Shown: positions 1 through 9,830 of the stretch, in pieces
Position numbering within the stretch: the first letter of the stretch is position 1
Layout: each line of letters begins with the position of its first letter
Assembly: GCA_016875395.1 (NCBI GenBank)
Contig: VGRF01000008.1
Span: forward strand, 85,568 to 149,567
DNA from: Deltaproteobacteria bacterium
GTDB taxonomy: Bacteria; Myxococcota_A; UBA9160; UBA6930
Length of the DNA stretch: 64,000 nucleotides
Direction: 5' to 3'
The notes under the pieces: model-generated
Told to the model about the DNA's origin: nothing
The model's database searches: none
What the model saw: only the letters and a program-made list of their open reading frames with translations
Translations under genes and position numbers: made by a program

Positions 1-599
1 CCGAAGCCGGCGAGATCGGGCGTCACGTTGAGCGCGAAGCCGTGGTAGGTGATCCAGCCCTTCAGGCCCACGCCGATCGACGCGATCTTGCGCTGGCCGC
101 GTTCCCTTCGCTCGGCTGCGCCTCGCTGCGCGCGCGACTCCGTCGCGCTTGCGGCCGCCTGCGCGGACCTTGGCGGGATCGAGTCATCCACGAACACGCC
201 GGTCATTCCTTCGACGCGCTTCGCCGGCACGCCCAGCTCCGCGAGCGCCTCGATCAAGCACGCCTCGATGCCGCGCAGCCAGAGCGACACGTCCTGCGCG
301 CCGCGCGCCGCGAGGTCCGCGATGACGTAGCCGACGAGCTGCCCGGGGCCGTGCCACGTGACGTCGCCGCCGCGCGCGATCTCGTGCACGGCGACGCCGC
401 GCGCGGCGAGCTCGGCGCGCGGCGTGAGCAAGTTCTCGGGCTTCGCGCTGCGGCCGAGCGTGACGACGGGCGGATGCTCGAGCAGCAGCAGACGATCGGG
501 CCCGCCCGCCCGCCGCGCTTCGACGGCCGCGAGCTGGCGCGCGAGCGCGTCGTCGTACGCGACGGTGCCGAGCCAGCGGGTCTCGAGCGCGAGGGCCAT
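1..599 (-). CDS. lipB: Octanoyltransferase LipB (C-terminus runs off the window)
   Basis: LipB moves octanoate from acyl-carrier protein to the lipoyl-domain lysine of 2-oxo-acid dehydrogenase E2 subunits and of GcvH, the first step of lipoate synthesis. Family motifs read on the minus strand: LLLLEHPPVVTLGRSA near residue 40, then RGGDVTWHGPGQLVGY, then KIASIGVGLKGWITYHGFALNV at the window edge, with the catalytic Lys region present. The start is ATG at 599. Between VFVDD and RKIASIG there are about 28 extra residues (roughly nt 88-180) that ordinary LipB proteins lack. They are encoded by a GC-rich repeat also found between genes elsewhere here, inserted without breaking the frame. The gene follows the E2 and E3 genes on the same strand, which suits its role of lipoylating E2. 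Identity is secure; tolerance of the insertion is inferred. Confidence 0.9.
   Translation of the reverse strand, partial: MALALETRWLGTVAYDDALARQLAAVEARRAGGPDRLLLLEHPPVVTLGRSAKPENLLTPRAELAARGVAVHEIARGGDVTWHGPGQLVGYVIADLAARGAQDVSLWLRGIEACLIEALAELGVPAKRVEGMTGVFVDDSIPPRSAQAAASATESRAQRGAAERRERGQRKIASIGVGLKGWITYHGFALNVTPDLAGF
88..178. repeat. GC-rich intergenic-type repeat inserted in frame in lipB
   Basis: The plus strand around 108-140 reads CTCGGCTGCGCCTCGCTGCG, nearly identical to CTCGGCTCCGCCTCGCTGCG in the tandem repeat at 20810-20931. In lipB it encodes an Ala/Arg/Glu/Ser-rich stretch with no counterpart between the conserved FVDD and KIASIG blocks. The limits are approximate because they come from where conserved LipB sequence stops and resumes. 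Confidence 0.65.
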
Positions 600-717
600 T
601 TCTTGCGAGCTCCGCTCGGCCTCGCCTTGCCGCGCGCGACCTGCACCGGCGGCGCCGTCGCGGGTCGCTTGCGGCTCCTCGAGCCGGATTCGGTCGGGGC
701 TTCTCGGTCGGAAGGTT

Positions 718-884
718 CTAGAACCCATCTCAGAACTCCTCCCGTCGCCGGGCACGCGTCTTCGTCCGTCTGGCTTCGTTGCGCTTCGCTCGAAGTATCG
801 ACGGATACGCCTTCGCTCGCGCGCCTCGCCAGCCGGCCAAATCCGCGCGCCGGGCTCGGTCCGGAATTCTGAGATGGGTTCTAG
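718..884. repeat. 167-bp element with 18-bp perfect inverted terminal repeats
   Basis: CTAGAACCCATCTCAGAA at 718-735 is exactly repeated in reverse complement at 867-884. The 131 bases between contain the local GCTTCGCTCG-type repeat and no credible gene. It fills most of the gap between the E2 gene and lipB. The arms are AT-richer than their surroundings. The structure suits a small non-autonomous mobile element or a large hairpin in the E2-lipB transcript; neither is proven and no target-site duplication is clear. Confidence 0.7.
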
Positions 885-887
885 CGC

Positions 888-2147
888 TTACAGGTCGAAC
901 TCCGCCGCCTCGAGCAGCTCGCGCACGCGGTAGAGGAAGCCGTTCGCGGGGGCGCCGTCGACGGCGCGGTGATCGTACGAGAGCGCGAGGTGCATCATCG
1001 GGCGGATCACGATCGCGTCCTGGCCCGCGACGCTGCGCACCACCGGGCGCTTCACCATCTCGCCCATGCGCAGGATGCCGACCTGCGGCTGGTTGATGAT
1101 CGCGAAGCCGTAGAGATTCCCCTTCCGCCCCGGATTCGAGATCGTGAAGGTGCCGCCCTTCAGCTCGTCCGCCGTGAGCTTCTTGCTGCGCGCGCGGCTC
1201 GACAGATCCTCGATCGCCGCCGCGAGGCCCGCGAGCGAGAGGCGATCGGCGTTCCGTACCACCGGCACGACGAGGCCTTTGTCGGTCTCGGTGGCGATGC
1301 CGATGTGGATGTCGCGCTTCTCGACGATCGCGTCTTCGAGCACCGAAGCGTTCAGCGCGGGGTACTCGCGCAGCGCGCGCACCGCGGCGTGCACGATGAA
1401 CGGGAGGAACGTGAGGCCGAAGCCGTGCGCCGCCTCGAACGCCTTCTTCTGCGCGTCGCGCACCGCGGCGACGCCGCCCATGTCGATCTCGGCGACGGTG
1501 CCGACGTGAGGGCTCGTGCGCTTCGAGTAGACCATGTGGTCCGCGACGAGCTTGCGCAGCGGCGACATCGGGACGACGCGGTCGCCCTCTTGGATCGCGT
1601 AGCTGCCGAAGCGCGCCTTCGTGTCCGCGTCTTGCTGCGCGCGCGCAGCTGCGGACTTCTTCGCGGGCGCGGGCGCCTTTGCGGGAGCAGCCGCGGCGGC
1701 CACGAGCTCGGGCGGCGGAGGCGCGGCGGCGATGCGATCGATCACGTCGGCCTTCATCACGCGGCCCGAAACGCCGCTGCCGGAAACTCCCGCGAGATCG
1801 ACGCCCGCGTCCGCGGCCACGCGCTTCGCCATCGGCGTCGCGCGCGGCGCGTCGTCGGCGGGCGCGCTCGGTGCGGGCTTCGCAGCCGGGGCGCTCGCAC
1901 CCGCGCTCGCGCCTTCCTCGATGCGCGCGATCTCGGCGCCCACGTTCACCACCTCGCCCTCCGAGGCGAGCAGCGCCGTAACAACTCCGGCCGCCGGCGC
2001 GGGAATCTCGGCGTCCACCTTGTCGGTGGTGATCTCCACGAGCGGCTGATCGCGCTCGACGCGATCCCCTTCCTTCACGAACCAACGCGCGATGGTGCCG
2101 TTGGCGACGCTTTCACCTAGCTCGGGGACGCGGACCGCGATCGCCAT
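888..2147 (-). CDS. 2-oxo-acid dehydrogenase E2, dihydrolipoyl acyltransferase
   Basis: This is the acyltransferase core of a 2-oxo-acid dehydrogenase complex (2-oxoglutarate or branched-chain type), passing the acyl group from lipoate to CoA. The 419 residues show one lipoyl domain at 1-77 with the lipoylated Lys43 in TTDKVD, an Ala/Pro linker, a peripheral-subunit-binding domain near 107-143 (ATPMAKRVAADAGV) and a C-terminal catalytic domain with H393 and D397 in DHRAVDG. It starts at ATG 2147, 12 bases after the lpdA stop, so the two are probably co-transcribed, with lipB downstream. The single lipoyl domain and TTDKVD motif favour a SucB/BkdB-like enzyme over pyruvate-specific AceF, a candidate for which begins at 63640. 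No E1 gene is next to it, so the substrate is open. Confidence 0.9.
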   Translation of the reverse strand: MAIAVRVPELGESVANGTIARWFVKEGDRVERDQPLVEITTDKVDAEIPAPAAGVVTALLASEGEVVNVGAEIARIEEGASAGASAPAAKPAPSAPADDAPRATPMAKRVAADAGVDLAGVSGSGVSGRVMKADVIDRIAAAPPPPELVAAAAAPAKAPAPAKKSAAARAQQDADTKARFGSYAIQEGDRVVPMSPLRKLVADHMVYSKRTSPHVGTVAEIDMGGVAAVRDAQKKAFEAAHGFGLTFLPFIVHAAVRALREYPALNASVLEDAIVEKRDIHIGIATETDKGLVVPVVRNADRLSLAGLAAAIEDLSSRARSKKLTADELKGGTFTISNPGRKGNLYGFAIINQPQVGILRMGEMVKRPVVRSVAGQDAIVIRPMMHLALSYDHRAVDGAPANGFLYRVRELLEAAEFDL

Positions 2148-2159
2148 GACAGGGCCTCG

Positions 2160-3554
<1,395 letters not shown>

Positions 3555-3619
3555 GCGATTTCCTCTCGAAGCGAGACGGATCGGCGTGGCCGTCGCCGCG
3601 CTTGATGGCGCGGGCTGCG

Positions 3620-4219
3620 TTAGGCGACCGGCTTTTCTACCTGGCGCGGCGGCAGCTCGTCGATTTCCTTGTGGCGGCCCTGTGCGTCGACGCGCTCGGC
3701 CTGGATTCGCGCCTGCAGCTTGATCACGCCGTCGAGCACCGCTTCGGGCCGCGGCGGGCAGCCGGGCACGTAGATGTCCACGGGGATGATCGTGTCGATG
3801 CCCTGCACCACGGCGTAGTTGTTATAAGGGCCACCCGAGCAGGTGCAGGCGCCGAACGCCATCACCCACTTCGGCTCCGCCATCTGGTCGTAGACCTTCT
3901 TCAGGATCGGCGCGTTTCGATGTGAAATGGTGCCGACCACCATGAGCAGGTCGGCCTGGCGCGGCGAGAAGCGCGGCAGCGCGGCGCCGAAGCGGTCGAT
4001 GTCGTAGCGCGGGCCGGCGGCGCTCATGAACTCCATGCCGCAGCACGCCGTCACGAACGGGTAGAGGAACATCGAGTACTTGCGCGCCCAGTTGAGGACG
4101 GCGTCGGCGCGCGTGGTGATGAACGAGTCGTTGCCTTGGCGGAGGATCTCGACGAGGTCGTCGGCGCGCTTCAGCGGCGAAACGCGGTCGCCTTGGTCGG
4201 TGATCGTCTGCAGCGCCAT
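3620..4219 (-). CDS. nuoB: NADH-quinone oxidoreductase subunit B
   Basis: NuoB carries iron-sulfur cluster N2 next to the quinone site of respiratory complex I in the cytoplasmic membrane. The 199-residue product keeps the cluster ligands C59 and C60 (ACCGMEF), C125 (GACTCSGG) and C154 (VPGCPPRP), and the signatures GTISHRNAP and PYNNYA. No other nuo gene adjoins it: lpdA is downstream and the divergent pcs gene upstream. Complex I genes normally form one operon, so this is either a detached subunit gene or a second copy. Confidence 0.96.
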   Translation of the reverse strand: MALQTITDQGDRVSPLKRADDLVEILRQGNDSFITTRADAVLNWARKYSMFLYPFVTACCGMEFMSAAGPRYDIDRFGAALPRFSPRQADLLMVVGTISHRNAPILKKVYDQMAEPKWVMAFGACTCSGGPYNNYAVVQGIDTIIPVDIYVPGCPPRPEAVLDGVIKLQARIQAERVDAQGRHKEIDELPPRQVEKPVA

Positions 4220-4273
4220 GGAGTCCTCCCCGAAGGGGCGGCACTATAGCCCCACGTTTTGGGGCGCATAGAG

Positions 4274-4993
4274 ATGGGAACTGCGGATCTGGCGCACTCG
4301 ACACCCGCGCAGCGGCTTCTCGCGTGGTGCGTGCACGCGCTCACGGCGAGCGGCGCGGCGATGGGCCTGTTCGCGCTGCTCGAAGCGGCGCGCGGCGATC
4401 TGCGCGCGAGCGCGCTCTGGATGCTCGCGGCATTCGCGGTCGACTCGGTGGACGGCACGCTCGCGCGCGCCGCGCACGTGCACGAGCGCACGCCCGGCAT
4501 CGACGGCCGCCGCCTCGACGACGTGGTCGACTACCTCAACTACGTGATCGTGCCGTGCTTCTTCCTCGCGCAGGGCGGCTTCGTCGCATGGGGGTGGACC
4601 GCGCTGCCCGCGCTCGCCAGCGCCTACCAGTTCGCGCAGGCCGACGCGAAGACCGACGACCACTTCTTCCTCGGCTTCCCCTCGTACTGGAACTTCGTCG
4701 CCATCTACGCCTGGCTGCTCGAGGCCTCGTCGTTCACGACCGCGGCGTGGTTGTTAGGGCTCTCCGCGCTCGTGTTCGTGCCGATCAAGTACCTCTACCC
4801 GACGCGCATGACGCGCTTCGCGCGCGCGATGATCTTCGGCGCCGCCGCGTTCACGGCGCTGCTCACACTCGCGTGCGCGACGGGCGATGCCGCGCTGCGC
4901 ACGAGCGCCGCGTGGATCTCGCTGCTCTACCCCGCCGCGTACGGCGCGCTCTCGCTGTGGCTCGGCGGGCTGCAGCGTGCGAGCCGCGCGTGA
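4274..4993 (+). CDS. pcs: Phosphatidylcholine synthase (CDP-alcohol phosphatidyltransferase)
   Basis: Pcs condenses CDP-diacylglycerol with choline to make phosphatidylcholine in the inner membrane. The 239 residues contain several hydrophobic helices and the CDP-alcohol phosphatidyltransferase motif: D57, D60-G61, A64-R65, G78, D82, D86. The long spacing between AR and G, and the following DYLNYVIVPCFF, match the Pcs branch rather than PgsA or PssA. ATG at 4274 is chosen; an in-frame TTG at 4259 would add five residues. The stop overlaps the hemH GTG (GTGA), so the two are translationally coupled. Phosphatidylcholine is found in a minority of bacteria. Confidence 0.85.
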   Translation: MGTADLAHSTPAQRLLAWCVHALTASGAAMGLFALLEAARGDLRASALWMLAAFAVDSVDGTLARAAHVHERTPGIDGRRLDDVVDYLNYVIVPCFFLAQGGFVAWGWTALPALASAYQFAQADAKTDDHFFLGFPSYWNFVAIYAWLLEASSFTTAAWLLGLSALVFVPIKYLYPTRMTRFARAMIFGAAAFTALLTLACATGDAALRTSAAWISLLYPAAYGALSLWLGGLQRASRA

Positions 4994-6012
4994 CCACGGG
5001 CGTCCTGCTCGCACAGCTCGGCACGCCCGCGTCGCCCGCGGTGCGCGACGTGCGCCGCTATCTGCGCGAGTTCCTCTCCGACCCGCGCGTGATCGACCTG
5101 CCCGCGCCCGCGCGCTGGCTGCTCGTGAACGCCGTCATCGCGCCGTTTCGCGCGCCGAAGTCCGCGCACGCGTATCAGGCGGTGTGGACGCCCGCGGGTT
5201 CGCCGCTGCTCGTGCACTCGCGGGGGTTCGCCGAGGCGCTGCAGCGCGAGCTCGGCGACGGCTTCCGCGTCGCGCTCGGCATGCGCTACGGCGCACCGCG
5301 CCTCGCAGACGCGCTCGCGGAGCTGTGCGACGCGGGCGTGTCGCGCATCGTCGCGTTTCCGCTCTACCCGCAGGTGGCCGAGTCATCGAGCGGCACCGCG
5401 ATCGCCGCAATTCGCGACGCCGCGGCGAAGCGCACAAGCGCGCCGCCGCTCGCGTTCGTCCCCGCGTTCTTCGCGCAAGCGGGCTTCATCGCCGCGGTCG
5501 CGGAGCAAACCCGCGCCGTGATTGAGCGCGCGCGCTGCGATCACCTCTTGCTCAGTTACCACGGCCTGCCCGAGCGCCACGTGCGCGCCGCGGACCCCAC
5601 GCGATCGCATTGCCTCGCGAGTGGAACGTGCTGCGACGCACCGCCCGCAAGCGTGCTCGCGAGCTGCTACCGCGCGCAGTGCTTCGCCACCACGCGCGCG
5701 ATCCGCGCCGCGCTCGCGCTGCCGAGCGAGCGCGTCACCACCTCGTTCCAGTCGCGCCTCGGCCGCGACCCCTGGATCAAGCCCTGGAGCGACGAGGAGC
5801 TACCGCGGCTCGCCGCGCGCGGCGTGAAGCGCCTCGCGGTCGCGTGCCCGTCGTTCGTCGCGGACTGCCTCGAGACGCTCGAGGAAGTCGGCATTCGCGC
5901 GCGCGAGCAATGGCTCGCGCTCGGCGGCGAGGAGCTCGCGCTGGTGCCGTGCGTGAATGCGGACTCGAGCTGGGTGCGCGCGGCGGCGGAGCTGGTGCGC
6001 ACGTCCCGATGA
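4990..6012 (+). CDS. hemH: Ferrochelatase
   Basis: Inserts Fe2+ into protoporphyrin IX, the last step of protohaem synthesis. The 340-residue product starts at GTG 4990, overlapping the pcs stop. The catalytic histidine is H191 in LSYHGLPERH. CYRAQCFATTRAI and TSFQSRLGRDPWIKPW are typical, as is the C-terminal CPSFVADCLETLEE. hemY and hemE lie a few kilobases away on the other strand, so three late haem genes cluster here without sharing an operon. Confidence 0.95.
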   Translation: MTTGVLLAQLGTPASPAVRDVRRYLREFLSDPRVIDLPAPARWLLVNAVIAPFRAPKSAHAYQAVWTPAGSPLLVHSRGFAEALQRELGDGFRVALGMRYGAPRLADALAELCDAGVSRIVAFPLYPQVAESSSGTAIAAIRDAAAKRTSAPPLAFVPAFFAQAGFIAAVAEQTRAVIERARCDHLLLSYHGLPERHVRAADPTRSHCLASGTCCDAPPASVLASCYRAQCFATTRAIRAALALPSERVTTSFQSRLGRDPWIKPWSDEELPRLAARGVKRLAVACPSFVADCLETLEEVGIRAREQWLALGGEELALVPCVNADSSWVRAAAELVRTSR

Positions 6013-6036
6013 ACGCGTGCTGCGCGAACGCACGGC

Positions 6037-6834
6037 TCAGTTCCCTGAGAACTCCGGCTTCCGCTTCGCGAAGAACGCCGTCACCGCTTCGCGGAAGTCG
6101 TCGCTCTGCGACGCGAGCAACCACTGGTCCGCGTCCATGTGCATCACCGCGCGATCGAGCGCGCCCGCGACGTGGTTCACGCTGCGCTTGATCATCTGCA
6201 CGGCCAGCGGCGGCAGCGCCGCGTACTCCTCGGCCCAGCGCTGCGCGGCCGCGTCGAGCTCCGCGCGCGGCACGACCTCGTCGAGGTAACCCCAGCGCTC
6301 GAGCGTCGCGGCGTCGAACAGCTTGCCGCTCGCGATCATGCGCTTCGCGCGCGCGGCGCCGACGAGTCGCACGCACAGCGGCACCGCGTTCCACATCAGG
6401 TTGATGCCGAGCTTCACCTCGCCGTAGCCGATGCGCGCGTCGTCGGCGCCGACGCGGAAGTCGCACGCGCTCGTGATGCACGCGCCCGCGCCGGTCGCGA
6501 TGCCTTGCACCGCGCAGATCGTCGGCTGGTGGATCTCCTCGATCGCGTGCATCAGCGCCGCGCCGAGCTCTGCGCCGCGGCGGCGCATCACGAGACTCGG
6601 CGGCTTTGCGTTCTTCGCGGGGCGCTGCTGCTGAAGGTCCGCGCCCACCGAGAAGTCGCGCCCCTCCGCGCGAAAGATCACGGCGCGCGTCTCCTCGTCG
6701 GCCGCGAACCCGCGCGCGGCATCGATCAGCGCCTGCATCATCGCGGGCGTCACCGCGTTGCGGCGCTCGGCGCGCCGGAGCGTGACGGTCGCGATGCGAC
6801 CCGCGCGCGCGACCTCGATGACAGGCTCCGTCAC
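6037..6834 (-). CDS. Enoyl-CoA hydratase/isomerase family protein
   Basis: A 265-residue crotonase-fold protein. The oxyanion-hole regions are visible as FSVGADLQ near residue 62 and IATGAGACI near 113, with GYGEVKLGI carrying a glutamate where hydratases have a catalytic one. Such enzymes hydrate or isomerise enoyl-CoAs in beta-oxidation-like pathways; the substrate cannot be read from sequence. It stands alone, convergent with hemH and followed upstream by a DUF1761 gene. Two further crotonases occur at 27814 and 41096, indicating broad acyl-CoA catabolism. Confidence 0.85.
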   Translation of the reverse strand: MTEPVIEVARAGRIATVTLRRAERRNAVTPAMMQALIDAARGFAADEETRAVIFRAEGRDFSVGADLQQQRPAKNAKPPSLVMRRRGAELGAALMHAIEEIHQPTICAVQGIATGAGACITSACDFRVGADDARIGYGEVKLGINLMWNAVPLCVRLVGAARAKRMIASGKLFDAATLERWGYLDEVVPRAELDAAAQRWAEEYAALPPLAVQMIKRSVNHVAGALDRAVMHMDADQWLLASQSDDFREAVTAFFAKRKPEFSGN

Positions 6835-6895
6835 GTCTCCCCCGCTGGTCGAACCGAGGTCCCTGCTTCGTTGCGCAACTCCGGTGGGCGTTGGC

Positions 6896-7300
6896 TCAGC
6901 CCAAGAAGCCGAACGCTGCGCCCATCAACGTGAAGCGCACGACGTGGTAGCCCCCGTTGATCAGGAAGAGCGTGAGCGTGCTGCGCTCGAACAGGTAGTT
7001 CGTGGCGATCGAAGCGGCGACCCAGAAGAGACCCGCGGAAAAGCCGAAGCCGACCGCGAAGAGCCCGCTGTGCTCGCCTAACAAGCCGAGGAAGATTCCG
7101 AACACCACCGCGCTGAGCGCCGCCAGAACTGCGGTGAGGCCGTAGGTCTTCGCGGGGTTGAAGTCCTTGGTGAGCTGCTCCTCGCTGAAGCCGTGCTCGG
7201 CCATCCATGCCTTCCCGAACAGCGGGCCGTACCAAAGGCCGCCCAGTGCGAACGCGAGCACGGTCGCGACGAGCGTGGCGAGCCAAGAAATCTCGGGCAT
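6896..7300 (-). CDS. DUF1761 family membrane protein
   Basis: A small integral membrane protein of 134 residues with four predicted hydrophobic helices. The N-terminal FALGGLWYGPLFGKAWM and the later FGFSAGLFWVAASIATNYLFE resemble DUF1761, a family of unknown function. The start at ATG 7300 is chosen because GGAGG stands nine bases upstream; a start at 7327 would add a polar tail. It lies between a crotonase gene and hemY on the same strand with no obvious functional tie. Confidence 0.75.
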   Translation of the reverse strand: MPEISWLATLVATVLAFALGGLWYGPLFGKAWMAEHGFSEEQLTKDFNPAKTYGLTAVLAALSAVVFGIFLGLLGEHSGLFAVGFGFSAGLFWVAASIATNYLFERSTLTLFLINGGYHVVRFTLMGAAFGFLG

Positions 7301-7351
7301 CGAGTCGTCCTCCGCGTGAGGCCGCATGATGCGCGCGCCCCCGTGCGGGAA

Positions 7352-8692
7352 TCAATCCGCGCGTGCGCCCGCCGCGAGGCCACTCGCGAATGCGTCGCCC
7401 AGCGCGACGCCATCGAGCCAGCCGCCCGCGAGCTGGAAGCTCGGGCTCGCTGCGACGCGGGCGCGCAGCGCTGCGGCCAGCGCCGCGTGATTCGCGCCCG
7501 GCTGCGCGACGGCGTGCACCCAGCGCGAAGCCGCGAGCACGCGCGGGGTGGCGTGCAAACCGAGCGCGCGATCGAGGCCCGCGAACACGCGCCGCGCGAT
7601 CTCGTCGTCGCTCGCGTCCAGCACGCTCGGCCAGCGCGCGCCTCCGATCAGCGCGGTGACGAGCTCGCGACCCGCTGGCGCGCGTCCTGCGAAGAGCTGC
7701 GACATGAAGAGCGCGCCGAGCAGATCGAGCTGCATGTCGCGCGGCACGAGAAAGCCGAAGCCCGCGAGCTGCGTGCGCAGCGCGCTCGGGTCGACATCGA
7801 GCGAGACGCTCGCGATCGGCACGTACGCGACGCTCGCCGCGGCGCGCGACGCTTCCGGATCGAGCGCTGCGAGCAGCTGCGCTGCGGCGGGCGCCTCCGC
7901 TGCGAGCACGAGCGTGCGCGCGCGAATCACCTCGCGTTCGAGCGCGATGCGCCAGGCGGTGCCGTCGCGCGCGATCTCTCGCACCGGCGCGCTGCAGCGC
8001 ACGGCGCCGTCGCCGAGCGCGCCCGCAATCGCCGCGGCGAGCGCCCCGAGGCCGCCGCGCGCAGAGAGGCTGCCTGCGAGGCCCCGCGGCGCGCGGGCGA
8101 ACAGCGATGCGAGTGCGCCGCCTACGATCGAGCCGCGCTCGCGCTCGAAGCGCACGAGCGAGGGGAACACGGCGTTCGCGCCGAGCTGCGTCTCGTCGCC
8201 CGCGTAGACCCCGGTGAGGAAGGGCGCGACGAGCTTCTCCAGCGCCTCGGGCCCGAGCCGGCGGGCGACGAACTGAGCCACGGTCTCGCGCGCGCCGTCA
8301 CCGCGCGGGGTGAACGGCTCGGCGAGCAGGCGCAGCTTGCCGCGCGCAGACACGAGCCTCGTCGTGGCGAATGCCAGGGGCGAGAGCGGCACGGCGACGA
8401 GGCCCTCGGGCCGGAGCAGGTAGCGCGCGCGGCTCGCAGGTCCCGCCTTCTCCACGAGCGCCTCGGCGCGCGTCTCCCGTAACAACTCGAGCAGCGGCGC
8501 CCCGATGCGCAGCGAGTTCGGTCCGCGCTCGAAGGTGAAGCCGTCTTGCGTAACGGTGCGCATCGCGCCGCCTGGCGCCTCGCGTGCCTCGAGCACGAGC
8601 ACGTCGCGCCCGCGGCGCTTCAGCGCGTGCGCTGCGCCAAGGCCCGCCGCGCCGGCGCCGATCACGACCGCGTCGCGATCGCTCTCGCTCAC
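7352..8692 (-). CDS. hemY: Protoporphyrinogen/coproporphyrinogen oxidase, HemY type
   Basis: This FAD flavoprotein removes six electrons from the porphyrinogen ring before iron insertion. The 446 residues begin with the dinucleotide-binding motif VIGAGAAGLGAAHALKRRG and the GGAMRTV flavin motif. The C-terminus has the family's second FAD contact region (LAGGWLDGVALGDAFASG). The gene starts three bases after the hemE stop, so hemE-hemY form an operon. Sequence alone does not say whether the substrate is protoporphyrinogen or coproporphyrinogen, but the Gram-negative gene set favours protoporphyrinogen. Confidence 0.9.
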   Translation of the reverse strand: MSESDRDAVVIGAGAAGLGAAHALKRRGRDVLVLEAREAPGGAMRTVTQDGFTFERGPNSLRIGAPLLELLRETRAEALVEKAGPASRARYLLRPEGLVAVPLSPLAFATTRLVSARGKLRLLAEPFTPRGDGARETVAQFVARRLGPEALEKLVAPFLTGVYAGDETQLGANAVFPSLVRFERERGSIVGGALASLFARAPRGLAGSLSARGGLGALAAAIAGALGDGAVRCSAPVREIARDGTAWRIALEREVIRARTLVLAAEAPAAAQLLAALDPEASRAAASVAYVPIASVSLDVDPSALRTQLAGFGFLVPRDMQLDLLGALFMSQLFAGRAPAGRELVTALIGGARWPSVLDASDDEIARRVFAGLDRALGLHATPRVLAASRWVHAVAQPGANHAALAAALRARVAASPSFQLAGGWLDGVALGDAFASGLAAGARAD

Positions 8693-8695
8693 GGC

Positions 8696-9745
8696 TCAGG
8701 CGCTCGCGGGCGCGAGCGCGCGCACCGCGTCGGTGAACGCGCGCACGCCTTCCACGGGCGTCTCCGGCAAACAGCCGTGGCCGAGGTTCATCACGTGCCC
8801 GCGCGCCGCGCGCCCCGCCGCCGCGATCTCGCGCACGCGCGCGAAAATCTCCTCGCGCGGGCGCGCGAGCTCGTGCGGATCGAGATTGCCCTGCACGCTC
8901 GCGAGCCGTCCCGCTTTGCGCGCCGCGCTCGCGAAGTCGACCGCGCCGCCCACCGAGATCACGTCGGCGCCGCCGTCGAGCATCGCGTCCACGAGATGCG
9001 GCGCGTCGTTCATGTAGAGGATCAGCGGCGCCTTCTCGCGGCGGATGCCCTGCGCGATCGCGCGCGTGTGCGGCAACACCAGCGCGCGGTACTCGGGCTC
9101 GCTGAGCGCGCCCGCCCAGGTGTCGAAGAGCTGCACCACTTGCGCGCCCGCGTCGATCTGCGCGTTGAGATACGTGACGGTCATCTCGGCGAGCTTCTCG
9201 AGCAGCGCCGCGAGCGTGGCCGGCTCGCGCGCGGCGAGCTCGCGCAGCGAGGTGTACTTGCGCGTCGGGTCGCCGCGGCCCTCGACCAGGTACGTCGCGA
9301 GCGTGAACGGCGCGCCGGCGAAGCCGATCAGCGGCGTCTGCGTCGCAGCCAGCTCCTTGCGCAGGCGGCGCAGAATCTCGAACACGTACGCGACGGACTC
9401 CGGCTCGAAGCGCGTGAGCGCGTCGACCTGCGCGCGCGTGCGAATCGGCGGAGTGATGACGGGGCCGGGCGCGAAGTCGACGTCGACGCCGAGCCCGAGC
9501 ACGGGCACGAAGATGTCGCAGAAGAACACCACCGCCTCGGTGCCGACGAGGCGCAGCGGCTGCAGCGAGATCTCGACCGCGCGCTCGACGTCGCGGCACG
9601 AATCGAGGAACGCCTGCCCCGCGCGCGCCGCGCGGTACTCGGGCAGGTAGCGGCCCGCTTGGCGCATGAGCCACACCGGCGGGCGATCCACCGGCTCGCC
9701 GCGGCAGGCGCGCAGCATGCGGGTCGTGCGATCTACCGAATTCAC
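8696..9745 (-). CDS. hemE: Uroporphyrinogen decarboxylase
   Basis: Decarboxylates the four acetate side chains of uroporphyrinogen III to give coproporphyrinogen III in the cytoplasm. At 349 residues it has the normal length. The N-terminal signature PPVWLMRQAGRYLPEYR and the substrate-site FCDIFVP and GFAGAPFTLATYLVEG blocks are intact, as is the C-terminal GHVMNLGHGCLPETP. It is the upstream gene of the hemE-hemY pair. Upstream to the next gene are 85 bases containing a degraded copy of the local GC-rich repeat. Confidence 0.96.
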   Translation of the reverse strand: MNSVDRTTRMLRACRGEPVDRPPVWLMRQAGRYLPEYRAARAGQAFLDSCRDVERAVEISLQPLRLVGTEAVVFFCDIFVPVLGLGVDVDFAPGPVITPPIRTRAQVDALTRFEPESVAYVFEILRRLRKELAATQTPLIGFAGAPFTLATYLVEGRGDPTRKYTSLRELAAREPATLAALLEKLAEMTVTYLNAQIDAGAQVVQLFDTWAGALSEPEYRALVLPHTRAIAQGIRREKAPLILYMNDAPHLVDAMLDGGADVISVGGAVDFASAARKAGRLASVQGNLDPHELARPREEIFARVREIAAAGRAARGHVMNLGHGCLPETPVEGVRAFTDAVRALAPASA

Positions 9746-9830
9746 TCCGCCCGCCTCCGGCTCGCTGCGCGGACCGCTTCGCGGCGCTTGCCGCGTCGGT
9801 TCTCAAGTTCGGCGTCGAGGCCCATGGTGC

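Noticed and set aside
730..2085. Long Arg-rich reading frame antisense-shifted to the E2 gene
   Set aside because: A shadow of the E2 coding region in another frame; composition is arginine/alanine-rich with no domain, whereas the E2 frame has all expected motifs.
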